From NCBI GenBank assembly GCA_963513945.1, contig OY740720.1, positions 104,319,434 through 104,383,433 on the forward strand: DNA of 64,000 nt. The letters run 5' to 3'. A program made the position numbers and the translations under genes. The stretch comes from Hydrotaea diabolus (Eukaryota > Arthropoda > Insecta > Diptera > Muscidae). Shown piece after piece: positions 24,749 through 37,190 of this stretch. Below the pieces are notes generated by a model. It ran no database searches and had not been told where the DNA came from. It was given only the letters and a program-made list of their open reading frames with translations. How positions within the stretch are numbered: the stretch's first letter is position 1; the number at the start of each line of letters is the position of its first letter.

Positions 24749-27410
24749 CTTTCTCAGGCCTCACTGTCTCAATTATCTTACATTATCTTACAGGCGTCAG
24801 AAGTCGGCCACTCCCACCTGCCATTTCCTAGCCATCTCAGAAACATGACCTATCCTACGACTATCCTAATAACACTCTTGTTATTTTCAAGCATGTTTTG
24901 ACTCTGTTTCTGTCTATTTTAGGCCGCTGAGCCCAAAAACTATATATTTTTAGTTTAGGGCACAGATAGTGGAGTTGTCAGCACCTGCATCATTATTAGA
25001 CGTGCAAGTAAATCTGCCACTTTGTTTTCTTTAACGTAACTGTGTCCTGGAACCCCACTGAGTCTATCTGTCCTGTTTGTAATGGTGTTGAGCGAATTTT
25101 TGCAACTGTTAACCTTGTCTACGAAAGTTATTAACATTAACGATTTTTTTCTTATTGTGCTTCTCAAACTTTTGCTAAGGATATGACTCAAACACTTAAA
25201 TGTTGATACAGTACTTCAAATGTTGATACAGTAAAGGCTGTGTTACATGTGATGTGCTAGAACACTCTGCTGAGCTTTTAAATTGCTATTTAATGGTGTC
25301 TATCTGATAAAACCATAATCTTTAAAATTATTTTAAAAAGTATGACATTTACTTGTAGGAATCGAGGATATTAGTTGATATTAAACAGTCGCGAAGTATG
25401 CAGAGGAATAGAGTTTCATCAAACTACTTTGATCATATACTAGTAGGTTTTGGCACATTCGCGTTCCTCAAAATTACATTAAGGTGCAACTTTTCTTAAA
25501 ATGTTTGTATTATGCTCCATGTATGTATATAAGTATATACATACCTAGTATTTACTTACTTATATACCCACTTAGTTATTAATCTTGTTATTTAATCGAT
25601 TTTAAAAGTTTTTTAAAAAATCGACAAAGGATCACCTTTTTTAACTACAAAATCTGTTCAACAAATATGGTCACTTTAGTGGTTACTTGTTTAAGTATAT
25701 TTGTGACTTAATGTCTCACAGACTTCAATAATTTTTCGGTTGCAAACGCTCGAAAAAAAATCAAAAGACTTAAGACACCAACTTTAAGCGAATAAAATTG
25801 ACAACTTATGTGGTGACATTAACTCAAATGACTCGTGTGTGACAAAATAAAAATGCAGCTCAGCATATTCCTTTTTCAGCTGAAGGGTACTTTGGAAAGC
25901 CATCAAGTGGCTACAAAATCTTGATGTACGAGGTTGCATTTTGAACAGCAAAAAGTTCACATGACTTTTTATATCATTTGGTTTTTTTGTCAACGGATGG
26001 ATTGGGATAGTGTTAAGGGCATTATGTCACGTTACCTTGACACATATCGGGCTGGGCCTTATTTTTTTGCTGCCATCACTTATGATTAAATCATAACTAA
26101 ATGCTGCGGCTAGTGTTATTTGAGAAAACAATGACATAATTACATAATAATGAGAATTGTTTTTGGAATATATTTAAAAAAGAGAATAAATTTAAATATT
26201 TTCCTTGATTTTTAGGCAATTTTTCGAAGTTAAATGCTTTTGAGTTTTCATAAAAACCAAAACGAGTGTGGGCTGGTGTGGTGTTTTAAGAACACGAAGC
26301 AAAAAATTGGATTAGGCACTTCATGGGTACAGCTCATACAGTCTTACGTACATAATGCATACATAAATTGTGTTAAATAAACTTGAACACGTTCTAAATC
26401 AAATTTGAAAATGTTTACTTTATGACTTAAAAGTCTTAAATTGTTGACTGTCAAAACAACAGCAACAACAACAATTCGTAACAACCAACGAGTGTAGGTG
26501 TCTTTGCCGTTACTCTGGCCGTCATGACCAAAATTAAAAAACCAAAATAAATAAAAAAAAATTGTTAGAAAAATCGCTAACTTGAACTCAAATTTGGCCC
26601 AACATCCAACTTGATAGATTGATATAATCTTTATCCCTCCCCATATTCATAGAATCCTATCGCTCTATAATTGCTCATAATCAAATTGGTGATTTTTTTG
26701 GCCATATTTTTTTCTATTTCTTGTGGCTGTCTGTCTCTTGCCTTAAATTGTTTGAAGAACAATTGATTTGTCTATAATTTTGGCAACTGTCTAGGAGATG
26801 GAAACAAATACCAAAAACAACAAAATTGCCCGATAACTATTTATGACAGAGATAATGGTGTTCAGATAAACAACAATAGCAGCAACAAAATTATTGTTAT
26901 TGGCTTTGGTTGTTGCTCGAAATGACATCAGGTGGGTTTTTGATGTGTTGTCTTATTTTGGTTCGTTTGTGTTTTTCTTCATCCATTTTATTTTTGCTGT
27001 GGCTTGGTATATTTCAGTTTAAGTACCATTAAAGATATTGGCTTGTTTATTTCTGGCGGTTTAATACTGACGGTTTAAGATTCTGTAAACATTTCGGTAG
27101 AGTTTTTATTGACATTAAGGGTGTGTTTAGCGGTAATTTGTTGGAGGTTGACTATTAAATATGAAAACATTACAGCATAGTATTGTTGACAAATATGACA
27201 TGCCAACGAGTGGAAATGGCAACACAAAGGTTTGGAAGTGGATAAAGAATTGATTGTATTGACGCATAAGGTTGACAAGTCTAGAGAGTTAATGGCTTTA
27301 ATTAAAGCAAATAAGGTTTTAAATGTTTGTGGTGAGAGATTTTTAAACTTTTAATCTAAACTAGTCGTGGTTGAATTTAGGATTTGCGTTTAAGGCAGAC
27401 ATGCGAATGC
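24749..27410. other. Non-coding DNA, no gene seen
   Basis: AT-rich with a palindromic TATA-type microsatellite around 25515-25560. The part from 26200 to 27080 is typical of fly introns, with AACAACAACA runs and no transposon matches. One 24-bp motif copy lies at 25757-25782. Confidence 0.5.
25757..25782 (+). repeat. Dispersed 24-bp CTTAAG motif, copy 6
   Basis: AAAATCAAAAGACTTAAG followed by ACACCAAC. It shares the left-half TC variant with copy 5. Confidence 0.85.
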
Positions 27411-27412
27411 CA

Positions 27413-28219
27413 CACACAGAAAAAAGTATGGTTGTGGTGACAATATTCGATGAGGCTAATACTATTGTTGGGTATATGGTTGTGGTACAACAATATTATG
27501 ATCCTCACAACAATAGTATGATTCAAATAAAACCATACTATGATCTTCACAACAATAGTATGATCCCCACAACCAAAGTATGATTCACACTCAACCATAA
27601 TATGATCTCCACAACCATAGAATGATCCTCACAACCATAGCATGTTTCATATACAACCATAGTATGATCCTCACAACCATACTATGATTCACACGCAACC
27701 ATGTTATGATCCCTACAACCATAGTATAATCACTATTTAGATTTGAATTATGAAAATTATTCAAAAATACATTAAATTCAAAATAATAGGGAGTGATTTA
27801 TTTCACAGTAGAAAAAATGTGTTTAAATAAACGTAAGCGTTTTATTAAAATTATTTTAGTTAAACAAAGCAAAAGCAGCTTGTTTAAAAACTTTTGTTCT
27901 AAAAAGCATATTTAAATGAAGAAAAATTACAATCATACAGTTTGATTGCCGTAATCATATTATTGTTAACATAAAACGCAAAACACAATACTTTTGTCGC
28001 ACCAACCATATTTATATTGTTGCTATAACCATATTTTCATTTTTAAATTTGGCAATAATACTATTGTTACATTTCAACAATATTAATATTGCAGCAATTA
28101 TACTATTGTCAAAAATAAATTCAGTTAACAATGCTATGGTTGCGACGAACATACTTTAATTGCGAAGAACATATTATTATTGCCGTCACCATGTAGTAAC
28201 CATGTTTTTTCTCTGCGTG
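27413..28219. mobile_element. Non-autonomous TIR element with internal minisatellite, copy 2
   Basis: Same architecture as the copy at 8892-9660. The left end is CACACAGAAAAAAGTATGG and the right end is CTCTGCGTG, flanked on both sides by CA (27411-27412 and 28220-28221). The left part holds the array of ACAACCATACTATGATCC-type half-units out to about 27730. The right part holds the shared body with TTGCGACGAACATACTT and ATTGCCGTCACCAT. Length is about 807 bp; the extra bases relative to copy 1 come mainly from the array and A/T-rich spacer. There is no transposase. Confidence 0.85.
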
Positions 28220-28303
28220 CATTGACCAACATTTGGTCTTAATCGTTGTTTGATTTTGCCGCATTTATGGGCTCTAGATTTTTGTAATGCCTTATTAGTT
28301 TTT

Positions 28304-28327
28304 AAACAAAAGACTTAAGACACATAC
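28304..28327 (+). repeat. Dispersed 24-bp CTTAAG motif, copy 7
   Basis: AAACAAAAGACTTAAG followed by ACACATAC, one change from consensus. It lies about 85 bp outside the right end of the TIR element, so it is not part of that element. Confidence 0.88.
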
Positions 28328-29222
28328 TCTCCTTCGCTTTTTTTTGGAACGAAGGGAAACCATTACTGTGAGCTGCTTTGAAAGCCTTCTAAAGATTTTG
28401 CTTTGCTACTAGCAATTGTAGCCTTGCAGCTTTCTGATAAAGGTCGTCCTGGATTTGAAATCAAACGTCAGTACCAAATGCTTCTATCGTAAATATTCTT
28501 CACCATACGATTGGAGTATAAGTATATATAAGTTTGCTATTTCGTTTGTGAAATCTCGTAATTCTTATAACGATTTAGTCCAAACGAATAGACTTTAAAC
28601 TTCAAGGTATAAGTATATGTCTTATAGTCAAAAATCTTCCCCTTTAAGGGACTAAAAAAAGCCTTAATGCAGTTTTTAATTTTTTGTCTAATTTGCAAAA
28701 TTACATAATTGCTAGCCGGTGATATGAGCTTTTTTGGAGTGGTAGTGATATATGTTTTTACCTTTCATAAATGGGTGGGTTTATTAAGAGCTAATGTTCG
28801 AGGACGTTTGGGTATCGAGAAACGGTGAAATCTTCTCGCTAATCCAAATTATACTTATATTTAAGATTTCGACCAATTGTGGTTTCGGACCATATACAAA
28901 GGCCCTAGAGGCACAAATGTCCGCCTTCTTGATCCATAGACGTATGGGACAATACAATTTCGTCAGGAATCAGTATAATATATTAAATTTTTTTTTCGAA
29001 CATAGACATATCTGTTCCCAGAAACATTGGAATTTTCTAAAGAATATGAATTTTACATAAATTTAACAATTTAGTTAATTGAAAGCCTTGACCTAAGGGC
29101 GTGGTCTATGAGCCCTATGGGCTCAAAAAATATCCCCTAATATTCGGAGACCTATGTGTGCCAGAAACTGTCAACATTTCCTTAAATCCATATATAACTT
29201 TAGTTAAGATATTTGCCAATTT
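28328..29222. other. Non-coding DNA, no gene seen
   Basis: AT-rich. Blocks at 28860-28960 and 29090-29240 repeat words such as GGACC, ATGTGGGCC and ATAGAGTCCC, and look like decayed low-complexity repeat sequence. No coding domain was recognised. Confidence 0.45.
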
Positions 29223-29422
29223 GAAACTTGGACCGCACAATGTGGGCCATAGAGTCCCGTAAAACATCATTCTCCTTAAACTAAGGACATATAAGTATTT
29301 AACAGCAATTTAATTTAGTCACGAAACTTGGACCGCACAATGTGGGCCATAGAGTCCCGTAAAACATCATTCTCCTTAAACTAAGGACATATAAGTATTT
29401 AACAGCAATTTAATTTAGTCAC
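29223..29422. repeat. Perfect 100-bp tandem duplication
   Basis: 29223-29322 and 29323-29422 are identical base for base by eye, beginning GAAACTTGGACCGCACAATG and ending TTTAATTTAGTCAC. Perfect identity implies a very recent duplication, a polymorphism or an assembly error. Confidence 0.95.
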
Positions 29423-30049
29423 GATTTCAAAAATAGTATTAATTGATTGATTAATTGACTAAAGTATATCAATTCAAAATATCGACAGTGGAGTTTCCTC
29501 ACTTATCTCTAAATGCTTAAACTTTTAAGATTTATCTAAATTATCGGCCATATCTACGGGCTCCCTATTTCCGCTCAATAATGGACATATGTAATCTTTA
29601 GAAAAATGATATTCACGAATCTAAACAGGACTATGGCTTACAGGACAACGGTTCTGTCTCAAAAGAGCCGACCTACCCAATCCATGGAGGTGAGTATAAA
29701 AATCAATTGTTTCTTTTTTATAAATTCTGTCATTTTTATCTCGTCCTCCCATTTTCTTTATAATATCTATTACGGTTGCCTCTGAAACGTTTCTAAGCAT
29801 GGACAAGCCATTCCATTAAACGGATTGATATATCTTAGGAACTAAGTACAGATAACTGTAGGTGAAGTTGTAGAAAAAAGAAATGATGAAAAATATCGAC
29901 CAGATGGGCAGGGATAAACAAAAAAGAACGAATTTTGAATGACCTTTTAGTGCACATACTTGTATTCACCACTAAACGGGTGGATGGCGGCATTCCGACA
30001 CAATCTTAATACTGAGTAGCAAATCAGGGAGATCAGCAGGCCGGGATAA
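29423..30049. other. Non-coding DNA, no gene seen
   Basis: No recognised domain. The minus-strand open frame at 29621-29806 matches no family I know. Sequence from about 29950 may already be decayed LINE. Confidence 0.45.
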
Positions 30050-30570
30050 TACAATTTTGAACCTCTACCTTTCTAAAATGTCTATCTCTCCAGGCGGCAT
30101 TGAAATTATGTCACACGCGTCACAAGCGGATAAAATGTGCGACAAAATTCACTGTTATCTCACTGATTTATATTGCTTCTTCACAGAAAGGAACATTAAA
30201 ATATTCGGCCCTAAACCATCAGTCCCACTGTTTCTAGAATGGACGACAGCACCTATCCCTTAATGAAAAAGTCGATGACTTCCAAACTATGACTACCAGC
30301 TACCTCAAATTCCTAGTTGTACAGCCTTTTTCGCGATTACGCAGAGCTATCAACAATAACATAAAAATTAGAAACAAGATTTACAAGTCACTCGCCGGCA
30401 GCACTCATACATTTGTAGCTGATAAAGAATCCTTGTTGAACCCTTACAAAGCACTAGGTATGACGCAGTGAATACAAATTTAGACCCACCATAATGCCGC
30501 CCTGAAAATATAAACAGTCTCCTCATGTCATATGAGGGCCATCTTCACAATATCAGGTTATCTAATCAGT
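30050..30570 (+). pseudogene. Jockey-clade LINE RT fragment
   Basis: Two adjoining frames read FTERNIKIFGPKPSVPLFLE (about 30181-30240) and KIRNKIYKSLAGSTHTFVAD (about 30364-30423), then KESLLNPYKALGM. This is the same thumb region seen at 2300-2460 in the other Jockey relic (consensus style: knkvLKSLAGSTWGaDKEtLL). The catalytic palm and C-terminal Cys/His domain are missing. Stops at 30262 and 30471 and frameshifts show it is dead. No tail or duplication was found. Confidence 0.8.
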
Positions 30571-30594
30571 ACCCAGTGATCCGCCGTGGTACAA

Positions 30595-31330
30595 GGGTTG
30601 CTATAAATATTCTGGTTCCTGGCAATAATAGTGTTGCCTAATGGAACATTCATTGGAAAGTTTGACATTTGTTTACACATAAAATGTTTTGTCAATTGAG
30701 CGCGAATTGTTTTGTTTGCAGTGTGTTGAAAAATTCAAAAATTTATTTAACCCTTTGATATTTTTTGAGATGATTTTTTACGGAGTGGAGTTTCGAGACA
30801 ACAATTTGTTTCGACTTTTAGTGATGAAGCGCCATCAAAAACCGCTGTGAATCGCTGATAGCTAGCATTCAGGCTTGGACGTCGTTGGATCGAGGATGCG
30901 TTTCTGGAAGGTTGTCAAACTTCGGTCGTTTTGCCGGACACCATCAATACTGTGCGTGAAATGATAATGCAAGAGCGACCTGTGACATACCTTGAGATTA
31001 TGGAATCCTTAGGTATTAGTATGACAAGCATCAACCAGATAATAAGTGTTCATGTGACCATTCAGAAGATTTTTCTTAGTTGGATCCCACATTATTTGAC
31101 GAATGCTAAAAAAAGACTCGTTCAATTGAAGCAAACAAATGTTGAAAAAACCGCGGTAGCTCAATGCAGTGTATAACAGCATCACAGGTGACAAATCATA
31201 GATCTATGCATGTAAGCCAGCAACAGCAATCGACCTTATGGTTCTTCAAGACGAGCCAAATTCAACAATAGGTATTCGTGGAAGAAGCACATAAAAGGAA
31301 ATGTTCGCATATTTATCCGATAGCATGGAT
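30595..31330 (+). pseudogene. mariner transposase fragment (different lineage from the others)
   Basis: The sequence TACAAGGGTTGCTATAAATA at about 30590-30610 looks like a 5' inverted repeat. Coding blocks follow: LPDTINTVREMIMQERPVTY (about 30928-30987), LEIMESLGISMTSINQI (about 30988-31041) and LSWIPHYLTNAKKRL (about 31075-31122). After a frameshift there is VYNSITGDKS, then LQDEPNSTIGIRGRS (about 31241-31285). These match the DNA-binding domain and first catalytic block (TGDESW) of classical mariner transposases. The second half with the remaining catalytic aspartates is gone. It differs from the FQQDG-type mariner relics elsewhere in the window. Confidence 0.85.
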
Positions 31331-31623
31331 CAGTTAGACTAATTTAAGATCTAAGCGTCTCTACTATAATTCTGCTTTCCTTATAGAATATTCAATTGAC
31401 ATCCATATGTTGACACAAAAGGTTTGTGCAAAATAGTGCACGAACATCTGTCCAGGTCGGATGTTTCCAATTTCTATTGATTACGGATTACCCCATAAAA
31501 TATCGTTCGAATAGTTGTCTATATTAACAACAGATTGATCAACATCTGAGCAAACGAATTTCACTTTCTGATAAGACCATTATAACTGTGCTAATAAAAT
31601 GTGTTATTTGCGTTCGAAAGTGT

Positions 31624-31648
31624 AAAACAAAAGACTTAAGAAAGAAAC
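31624..31648 (+). repeat. Dispersed 24-bp CTTAAG motif, copy 8
   Basis: AAAACAAAAGACTTAAG is exact, followed by AAAGAAAC, two changes in the right half. Confidence 0.85.
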
Positions 31649-32465
31649 TTGGTTGAATAGCGATGATGCTATTACCAATAAATAAACGTGCAGTTTTGCT
31701 GTCATTGCTTTATTCAATTAAACCGCATATTGTTTCGTTTTTGGATATTTATGCGATTTTGTTTTTAACCAATGGAAAAATTGAGTAATATTTGCCACAC
31801 AGAGTTATGCAAAAGTTCGGCGTTCCAAAAGCCAAAAGACTCTCATGAAATGAACTCTGCTGTAGCGAGTCGATCGATGCTGATGACATTAACAAAGCCA
31901 TTTACTTATTTAAGCTTTAATTCATTCACTTTTGTTTTTGTTTTAATGTTACGAGTATAAAGTACACATGGCTGTTGTTTAAGTAATTCTGTTTTAAAAT
32001 TCATTTAATTTCATTTTCAGTTGGCAATTTGTGTTCGGTTTGTGTATTTTTTTCGCTCTCTTATCTGAACTTCAATTCATTGTTTTTCCTCCTTTTTTTT
32101 TGAAAGTAGTCACGTTTTCAGACATCAAAACAACGCTAACAAAGGCAGAACAATAATAATATCATAATAACAACAATCAGCGGCATTAAAATAGCGAAAT
32201 GATAACAATCTTTTTTCGCGCAAAATGTCTGAAAAGGAAAAATTGAAACTTTAAGCTGAAAAAAAGCGGAGATTCAAGGTCAATCAACATCATCATAAGC
32301 GGGATTGAGGGAACAAAACAAAGCTCAAGCACCGGATTCCGAATGAAAACAAGAGTTATACACACACAAAAATAAACCATAAGAACAAAAGTATTCTACA
32401 AAATTTATTGAAATGACCATCATTATAGTTAAACAGAAAGTGTACAAGTCAAGAACAGTCATAGC

Positions 32466-32524
32466 AGCCTGTCTGTCAGACAGCAAGCCAGCCAGACAGA
32501 CAGCCAGCCAGCTAGCCGGCTAGT
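32466..32524. repeat. CAGACAGCCAGC-type simple repeat
   Basis: A short imperfect tandem of CAGACAG and CCAGCCAG words, ending in the palindromic CTAGCCGGCTAG. Confidence 0.8.
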
Positions 32525-33197
32525 ATGTTGTCTAAAACAAGTGGCCATAAAGCCATAAAGTTGTAACATCTTAATGATAAACTGTCCGCGATAAGAAGAT
32601 GAGAAACATGCGAAATTCGTTCCGATCATAAAACAAAAACTGTGAACTTCGCAGCAACGAAATGTGGCTGTTTAACGCTAAATACACGTTTTTTGTTGCA
32701 AAATAATCAAAATTACGTGCATTTCTTGAAATGTTGCATTATCATACCTTCGGTCAAAAGATGGAGTGTGTATTAAATTTATCTATCCGTTTGTAACACC
32801 ACCTTTAAATAACATAAAGTAAAGTTCTAAGACGATCTAGCCACATCCGTTGAAAGAATTATAGGATCATGAAATTTTTGCACATAATAGAATATATAAT
32901 TAGGCTATATTTTGTTGAGTCCGTATGTAAAATATGGGTTGGTATTCCAATATTTTAGATACGGACAAAAACAGTTTTTTTTAAACATTTGTAGAGTTCA
33001 AGAACCCATGATTAGGTTTAAAAACATTATAATATCTTTCTTGTGATTTATATATGCTTCATACAACTCGAAAGATGTATATTTTTCATACTTTTCTTGC
33101 ATAATAAAGCTAGATTTGTAGTCTTTAATTCCATGCGTTCAAAAGATCAGTTTGACAAAAGCCAAAATTCTCTAAAAGATTACTTCTACACAAAATG

Positions 33198-33278
33198 GCT
33201 AACTTCCTCTTTTAGGTTTAGCAAAGCTGATGTTATTTCTTCGCTAACTTCCTCTTTTAGGTTTAGCAAAGCTGATGT
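33198..33278. repeat. 45-bp tandem duplication
   Basis: GCTAACTTCCTCTTTTAGGT followed by TTAGCAAAGCTGATGT occurs at 33198-33233 and again from 33243. The offset is 45 bp and the shared part is identical over 36 bases. Confidence 0.9.
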
Positions 33279-34644
33279 AATGTTTGTGGTTTTTTTTATT
33301 GAATTTAAATTAAAGGCTCTTCAGTGATGTCATGGTGTTCTGTGGAGGCGGCTTGATCGATTTCATACGAAAAAAATTTTTCATTTTGTTTTCTGTGGCT
33401 TCTCATCATCACTTTTTTAATGTGTTAATTGCTAAGCCGAGATATTATCGAAGTTTTCTTTGCGTTTGGGCTTGATTTAAAACTTCGTGTTTAAATTATT
33501 CCGCTTCTTCAGGTCGATTTTAGTGTTTCAACCAAAAAAATATGTGTGATAGTTTTGAAGTTTTTCTGCCTTAATTTCAAAGTTACTTTTTTGATAAATG
33601 TTTATTTAGTGAATTAAAAACCAGAAGGTCATCGTTTTTAGTTTCTCTCTTTATGTGTGCGTTTTTTTCTGCTTAAATTCAAACAGTAGCCCGGTCGCGT
33701 TTTTGTTTTTTTTTTACCTTTTCTGGCGGTATATTTTAGGACTAAAAGTGCTTAAACAGAATTGTGTTTGTTTTTAATTTCGACTTAATGTACAGATATC
33801 AATAATTGTTTACCGAAAAACAATACTTCATTTAACATTCAAAAGCTTTCAGAGGCGGGAGAGGAAAAAAACCGAAACGTGTTTGTGGCTTAAGACTTTT
33901 GTTTTTTCACGCTTAATATTCAGGCCAAAATTACATGTTTTTGTTTTCGAAGTACAAATTCCACTTCCATTCGTTATTGTTAATTGCAAAAGAAAAATGT
34001 GGCACTAAACAAATATTCAAATCCTGTTTATTTTCCTGGCGATACTTGTCAGAGCAAAGTCTTTTGAATTGAATTTGTATACGAGGATTTATTCGAATTT
34101 GCAAACGGGTTCCCGTGTGTCACAAGACTAACAAAAGCCAGAGGTTTATATGGAGATTGCAAATTACAAAAAAATTTCAGTCATTGACCTAAACCGAAGG
34201 TGGTCTTATAATATGGGCAAAATAGGCAAGAGTGTAGAGGCGTAAGATCTTTGAGGAGTTGCCAAGATGGAACAGGAGAATATTGCATTGATTTGCCTGC
34301 CGAACTTATGAAATCGCAAAAAAATATTATTGAAATTCGATGTCGGTTGTAAATTAAAAAGCTTAAATGCACTGTTGAGGACCGTAAACAACCCACAAGA
34401 CTTAGATGGGTGCGAAGTGAACGAAAACATTACTAAGAAATCCCAGAAGCGTCGATATGGCTCCGATCAGCTTAATTGGGCGTTGCCAGAGAACCAACCC
34501 AGCATATCTTGCGGTTGAATTAAAGCATACATTGGCTGACGCACGAATTGAAGTCACTCATATATAAACATACATATATCAAATATAGGAAGATAATCTA
34601 GATGTCGGCCAACAAGATCGTATTCGCAGACTAGGCCCAATTCC
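33279..34644. other. Non-coding DNA, no gene seen
   Basis: T-rich sequence with long T and A runs, no recognised coding domain. The overlapping open frames at 34181-34518 on both strands match no known family. One reverse copy of the 24-bp motif lies at 33881-33907. Confidence 0.5.
33881..33907 (-). repeat. Dispersed 24-bp CTTAAG motif, copy 9
   Basis: On the minus strand this is AAAAAACAAAAGTCTTAAG followed by CCACAAAC. It has A to T before the core, making GTCTTAAG, and A to C after it. Otherwise it matches. Confidence 0.7.
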
Positions 34645-34840
34645 CACAACATCTCATTAAGGAACAAGGGGAAATTTATCTCAAATCAGTGAGCTGTGCA
34701 CTATAGAATTCTTATACAAACTAATCGGGAGCTCCTGTTTAACGTCAACTCCATATGCATAGTGTATTTTTAGTGATGTTTTTAAACGGGTTCGAGATAA
34801 ATCTCTTACTTGTAAAGTCGCCGGCACATATGATATTTTA
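34645..34840 (-). repeat. SINE, 5' truncated decayed copy
   Basis: On the plus strand it has ACAACATCTCATTAAGGAAC, TTTATCTCAAATCAGTGAGC and AAATCTCTTACTTGTAAAGT, then CGCCGGCACATATGAT. This is the same order as the SINE at 3877-4164. The tRNA-like promoter head is missing. Confidence 0.65.
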
Positions 34841-36640
34841 TGGATTTTCTTACCCAGAGAACAGAAATAAAACAGAATCTATGTAAACAAGCAAATTTTC
34901 TAATATTTAATTGAACACAAGTCATACGGGCTGTGCATGCATACATATCGACAGTTTTATGCTATTTATGTCACGGCGGCATCATCACACGTGAATTTTT
35001 TTTGAAATATAGAAAGCGACACCATGCACGTTAATGCTTCTCGATGTATAGCGATGTTAAATGTCTTTCTGTGATCAGAGCTTGAAATAATCGATGTGTT
35101 CGAATTTTGGTTCCAGCAACACTGCGTTTGATGCTACTCTAGTAGCAGAAATCTCGAAGTGGTGAAAAACAACTCATTGTGAGCGTTCTTTAAAAAACCG
35201 CCACCATGCCATCATGCGATTTTACAACTCTCCATTGTTTTCTTTGGAGCCACTTCAAAACTTTAATTTATAGTCTAAATAACAAACCACTTACTTAAGA
35301 TGCGCCAGAGACCACCACATGAGAAGCTACTGCCGGAGTAACCCCCCACGTGAGAAATCGAGTTATCAAAAATTGGAACGACGACTTAAAGAGCTCCTGG
35401 AAAAGCCTTTGCGAATATTGGATATTTAATTTCACATAAGTGAATGAAAGAACATGTTCATGTTCTGGCATATATGAGTCTTTTCCAGTCAAATGTTTCT
35501 ATAAAACGGTTGATTTGGTTGAAAGAGAAGTCTGTACCATCAGACTTATTTAGACTATATAGTCCACTGTGAGAGCTGGGAAACTAAAGTTAACCAATAT
35601 TTATGTAGTCGGCTTAATATGCAAACCTAATATGCTAGGAGGAGGAAAAAGATTGTAATAATATACTGGATAAAGCATACTGGATAAAGCAGTTTCTCTT
35701 ACAAAATTATTTCTATGAGTGGACTTAGAAGTAAACCTTTTTAAACGCTTCAAGACTCAAATTAAAGAAAAACTACTCCTTACAGCTGCTACAGTTGCCA
35801 TCTCAATGTAAGTCGTATTGCGTGTCTTACAACAAGATAGTGTTATGTAATGACGGACAGCAACAGCAGTTTGGAAGACAGTTTCAGGAAGATATTTGCC
35901 TACAAGACACACATAATCCTGACACACACTTATGTAGTTATAATAGTTCAATTGTGTCCGTCGGGACCACATACGACTTGATTGAGTGGCATCTCTAAAT
36001 GAAGTCCATCTAAAGTTAGTTGCCATAAAGTGCAACTACAGGTGCATGATCATGGATTTATTTTTTCCCGGAATCAGTAGGGTAGATTGGGTCCTGGCTA
36101 GCACTTCTGCTCAACTATTCCCAGTTGTATTCCTATGGTTGGGAACTTGAAATGATGTGTCATCTCTTTAGGAGAGTAGCGGCAGTGTTGAGTACAGACT
36201 TCAAATAATATATTTATTAGCACTGTAGTGAAAACATTATTTCTTAAATATTTTAAAAATTACTGAATTATTTATACTGTAGTACGCGCTAGGACTAATC
36301 CCTGAAACCTATAGGTTTGCTTAATTTTGAGCTGTCAGTGTGCTAGTCGAGGCCAGTTCTCCCACCAGAAGTATGATACATTTCTTTTGTCGAAAAACAG
36401 TAGATTTAACACTTATGTGCCCCCTCATCAGGCGGTCAGCACGAATGAGAATGAGTGTGAATGAATGTGTGCAAATCAGTCCTAGAACATCGACTTGCGA
36501 TCGATCGACAATTCACGCTTTAGCCTGCTGTAAATATTACGCAAACAGCTCACATTATTCGCTTACAAGTTCCCGTTGTCTTAGAAATTTAAGACATTTT
36601 GAACAGTTTTGGTTCAAAATGGACAATGATTTGATACAAA
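34841..36640. other. Non-coding DNA, no gene seen
   Basis: No recognised coding domain or repeat. Short open frames at 35295-35492, 35757-36035 and 36340-36654 have no known motif. Confidence 0.5.
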
Positions 36641-37190
36641 AAATTCTTTTCTGACAAAGAGAATTTTTTTATTTCGGCGGCTACGTCAAAAATCAAAACT
36701 TATCGGAAACCCCGCAACAGGTAAATGTAATGCATCCTTAGATTGTGAAAGTTTGGGGTGCATTTTGAAGCGTTGGCATTTGTCGGATACCGCTTTTTGG
36801 TAAATGATGAGCGCTGCAGGAACATGATAAGCCATATTTTGTGGCCAGAGCTTAAAAACATGGACTTGAATGATCTTTGATTTCAACAGGATGTCGCACC
36901 ATGTTCGGCAATCGTGTTAACAGACGTCTCGCCAATGTTGATATTGACTATCTTGGAGCTACGATTTGACGCTGTAAGACTTTTTTTGTGAAGTACCATG
37001 AAGGACTGATGCTCTGGAATCAACTCAGACATTTAAGACAGTCATCAAGAAATCCATTCTTGTAATAGTGTAAGAAGCCCTCATCAAGTTATTGGAATAT
37101 TGCCTTGACTGGATGAGCTTATTCCAATCCTGCCGATGCAGTTGCATGAATTGTTTGAATTTAAAAATTTTATAAATAAATGTTTGACCT
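36641..37190 (+). pseudogene. mariner-like transposase, heavily decayed C-terminal part
   Basis: A frame-hopping translation gives YFGGYVKNQN (about 36670-36700), the block after the first catalytic aspartate in FQQDG-type mariners. MISHILWPELKNMDLNDL then FQQDVAPCSA (36820-36915) follow, carrying the second catalytic aspartate in QQD. Later come RFDAVRLF and the end region LHELFEF (about 37140-37165). Stops occur throughout. The N-terminal half and inverted repeats were not found. Confidence 0.7.

Larger units (their letters stand above)
31331..33197. other. Non-coding DNA, no gene seen
   Basis: No coding domain. It holds a 24-bp motif copy at 31624-31648 and a CAGACAGCCAGCCAG-type simple repeat at 32466-32524. 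The part from 31980 to 32400 resembles ordinary fly intron. Confidence 0.5.
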
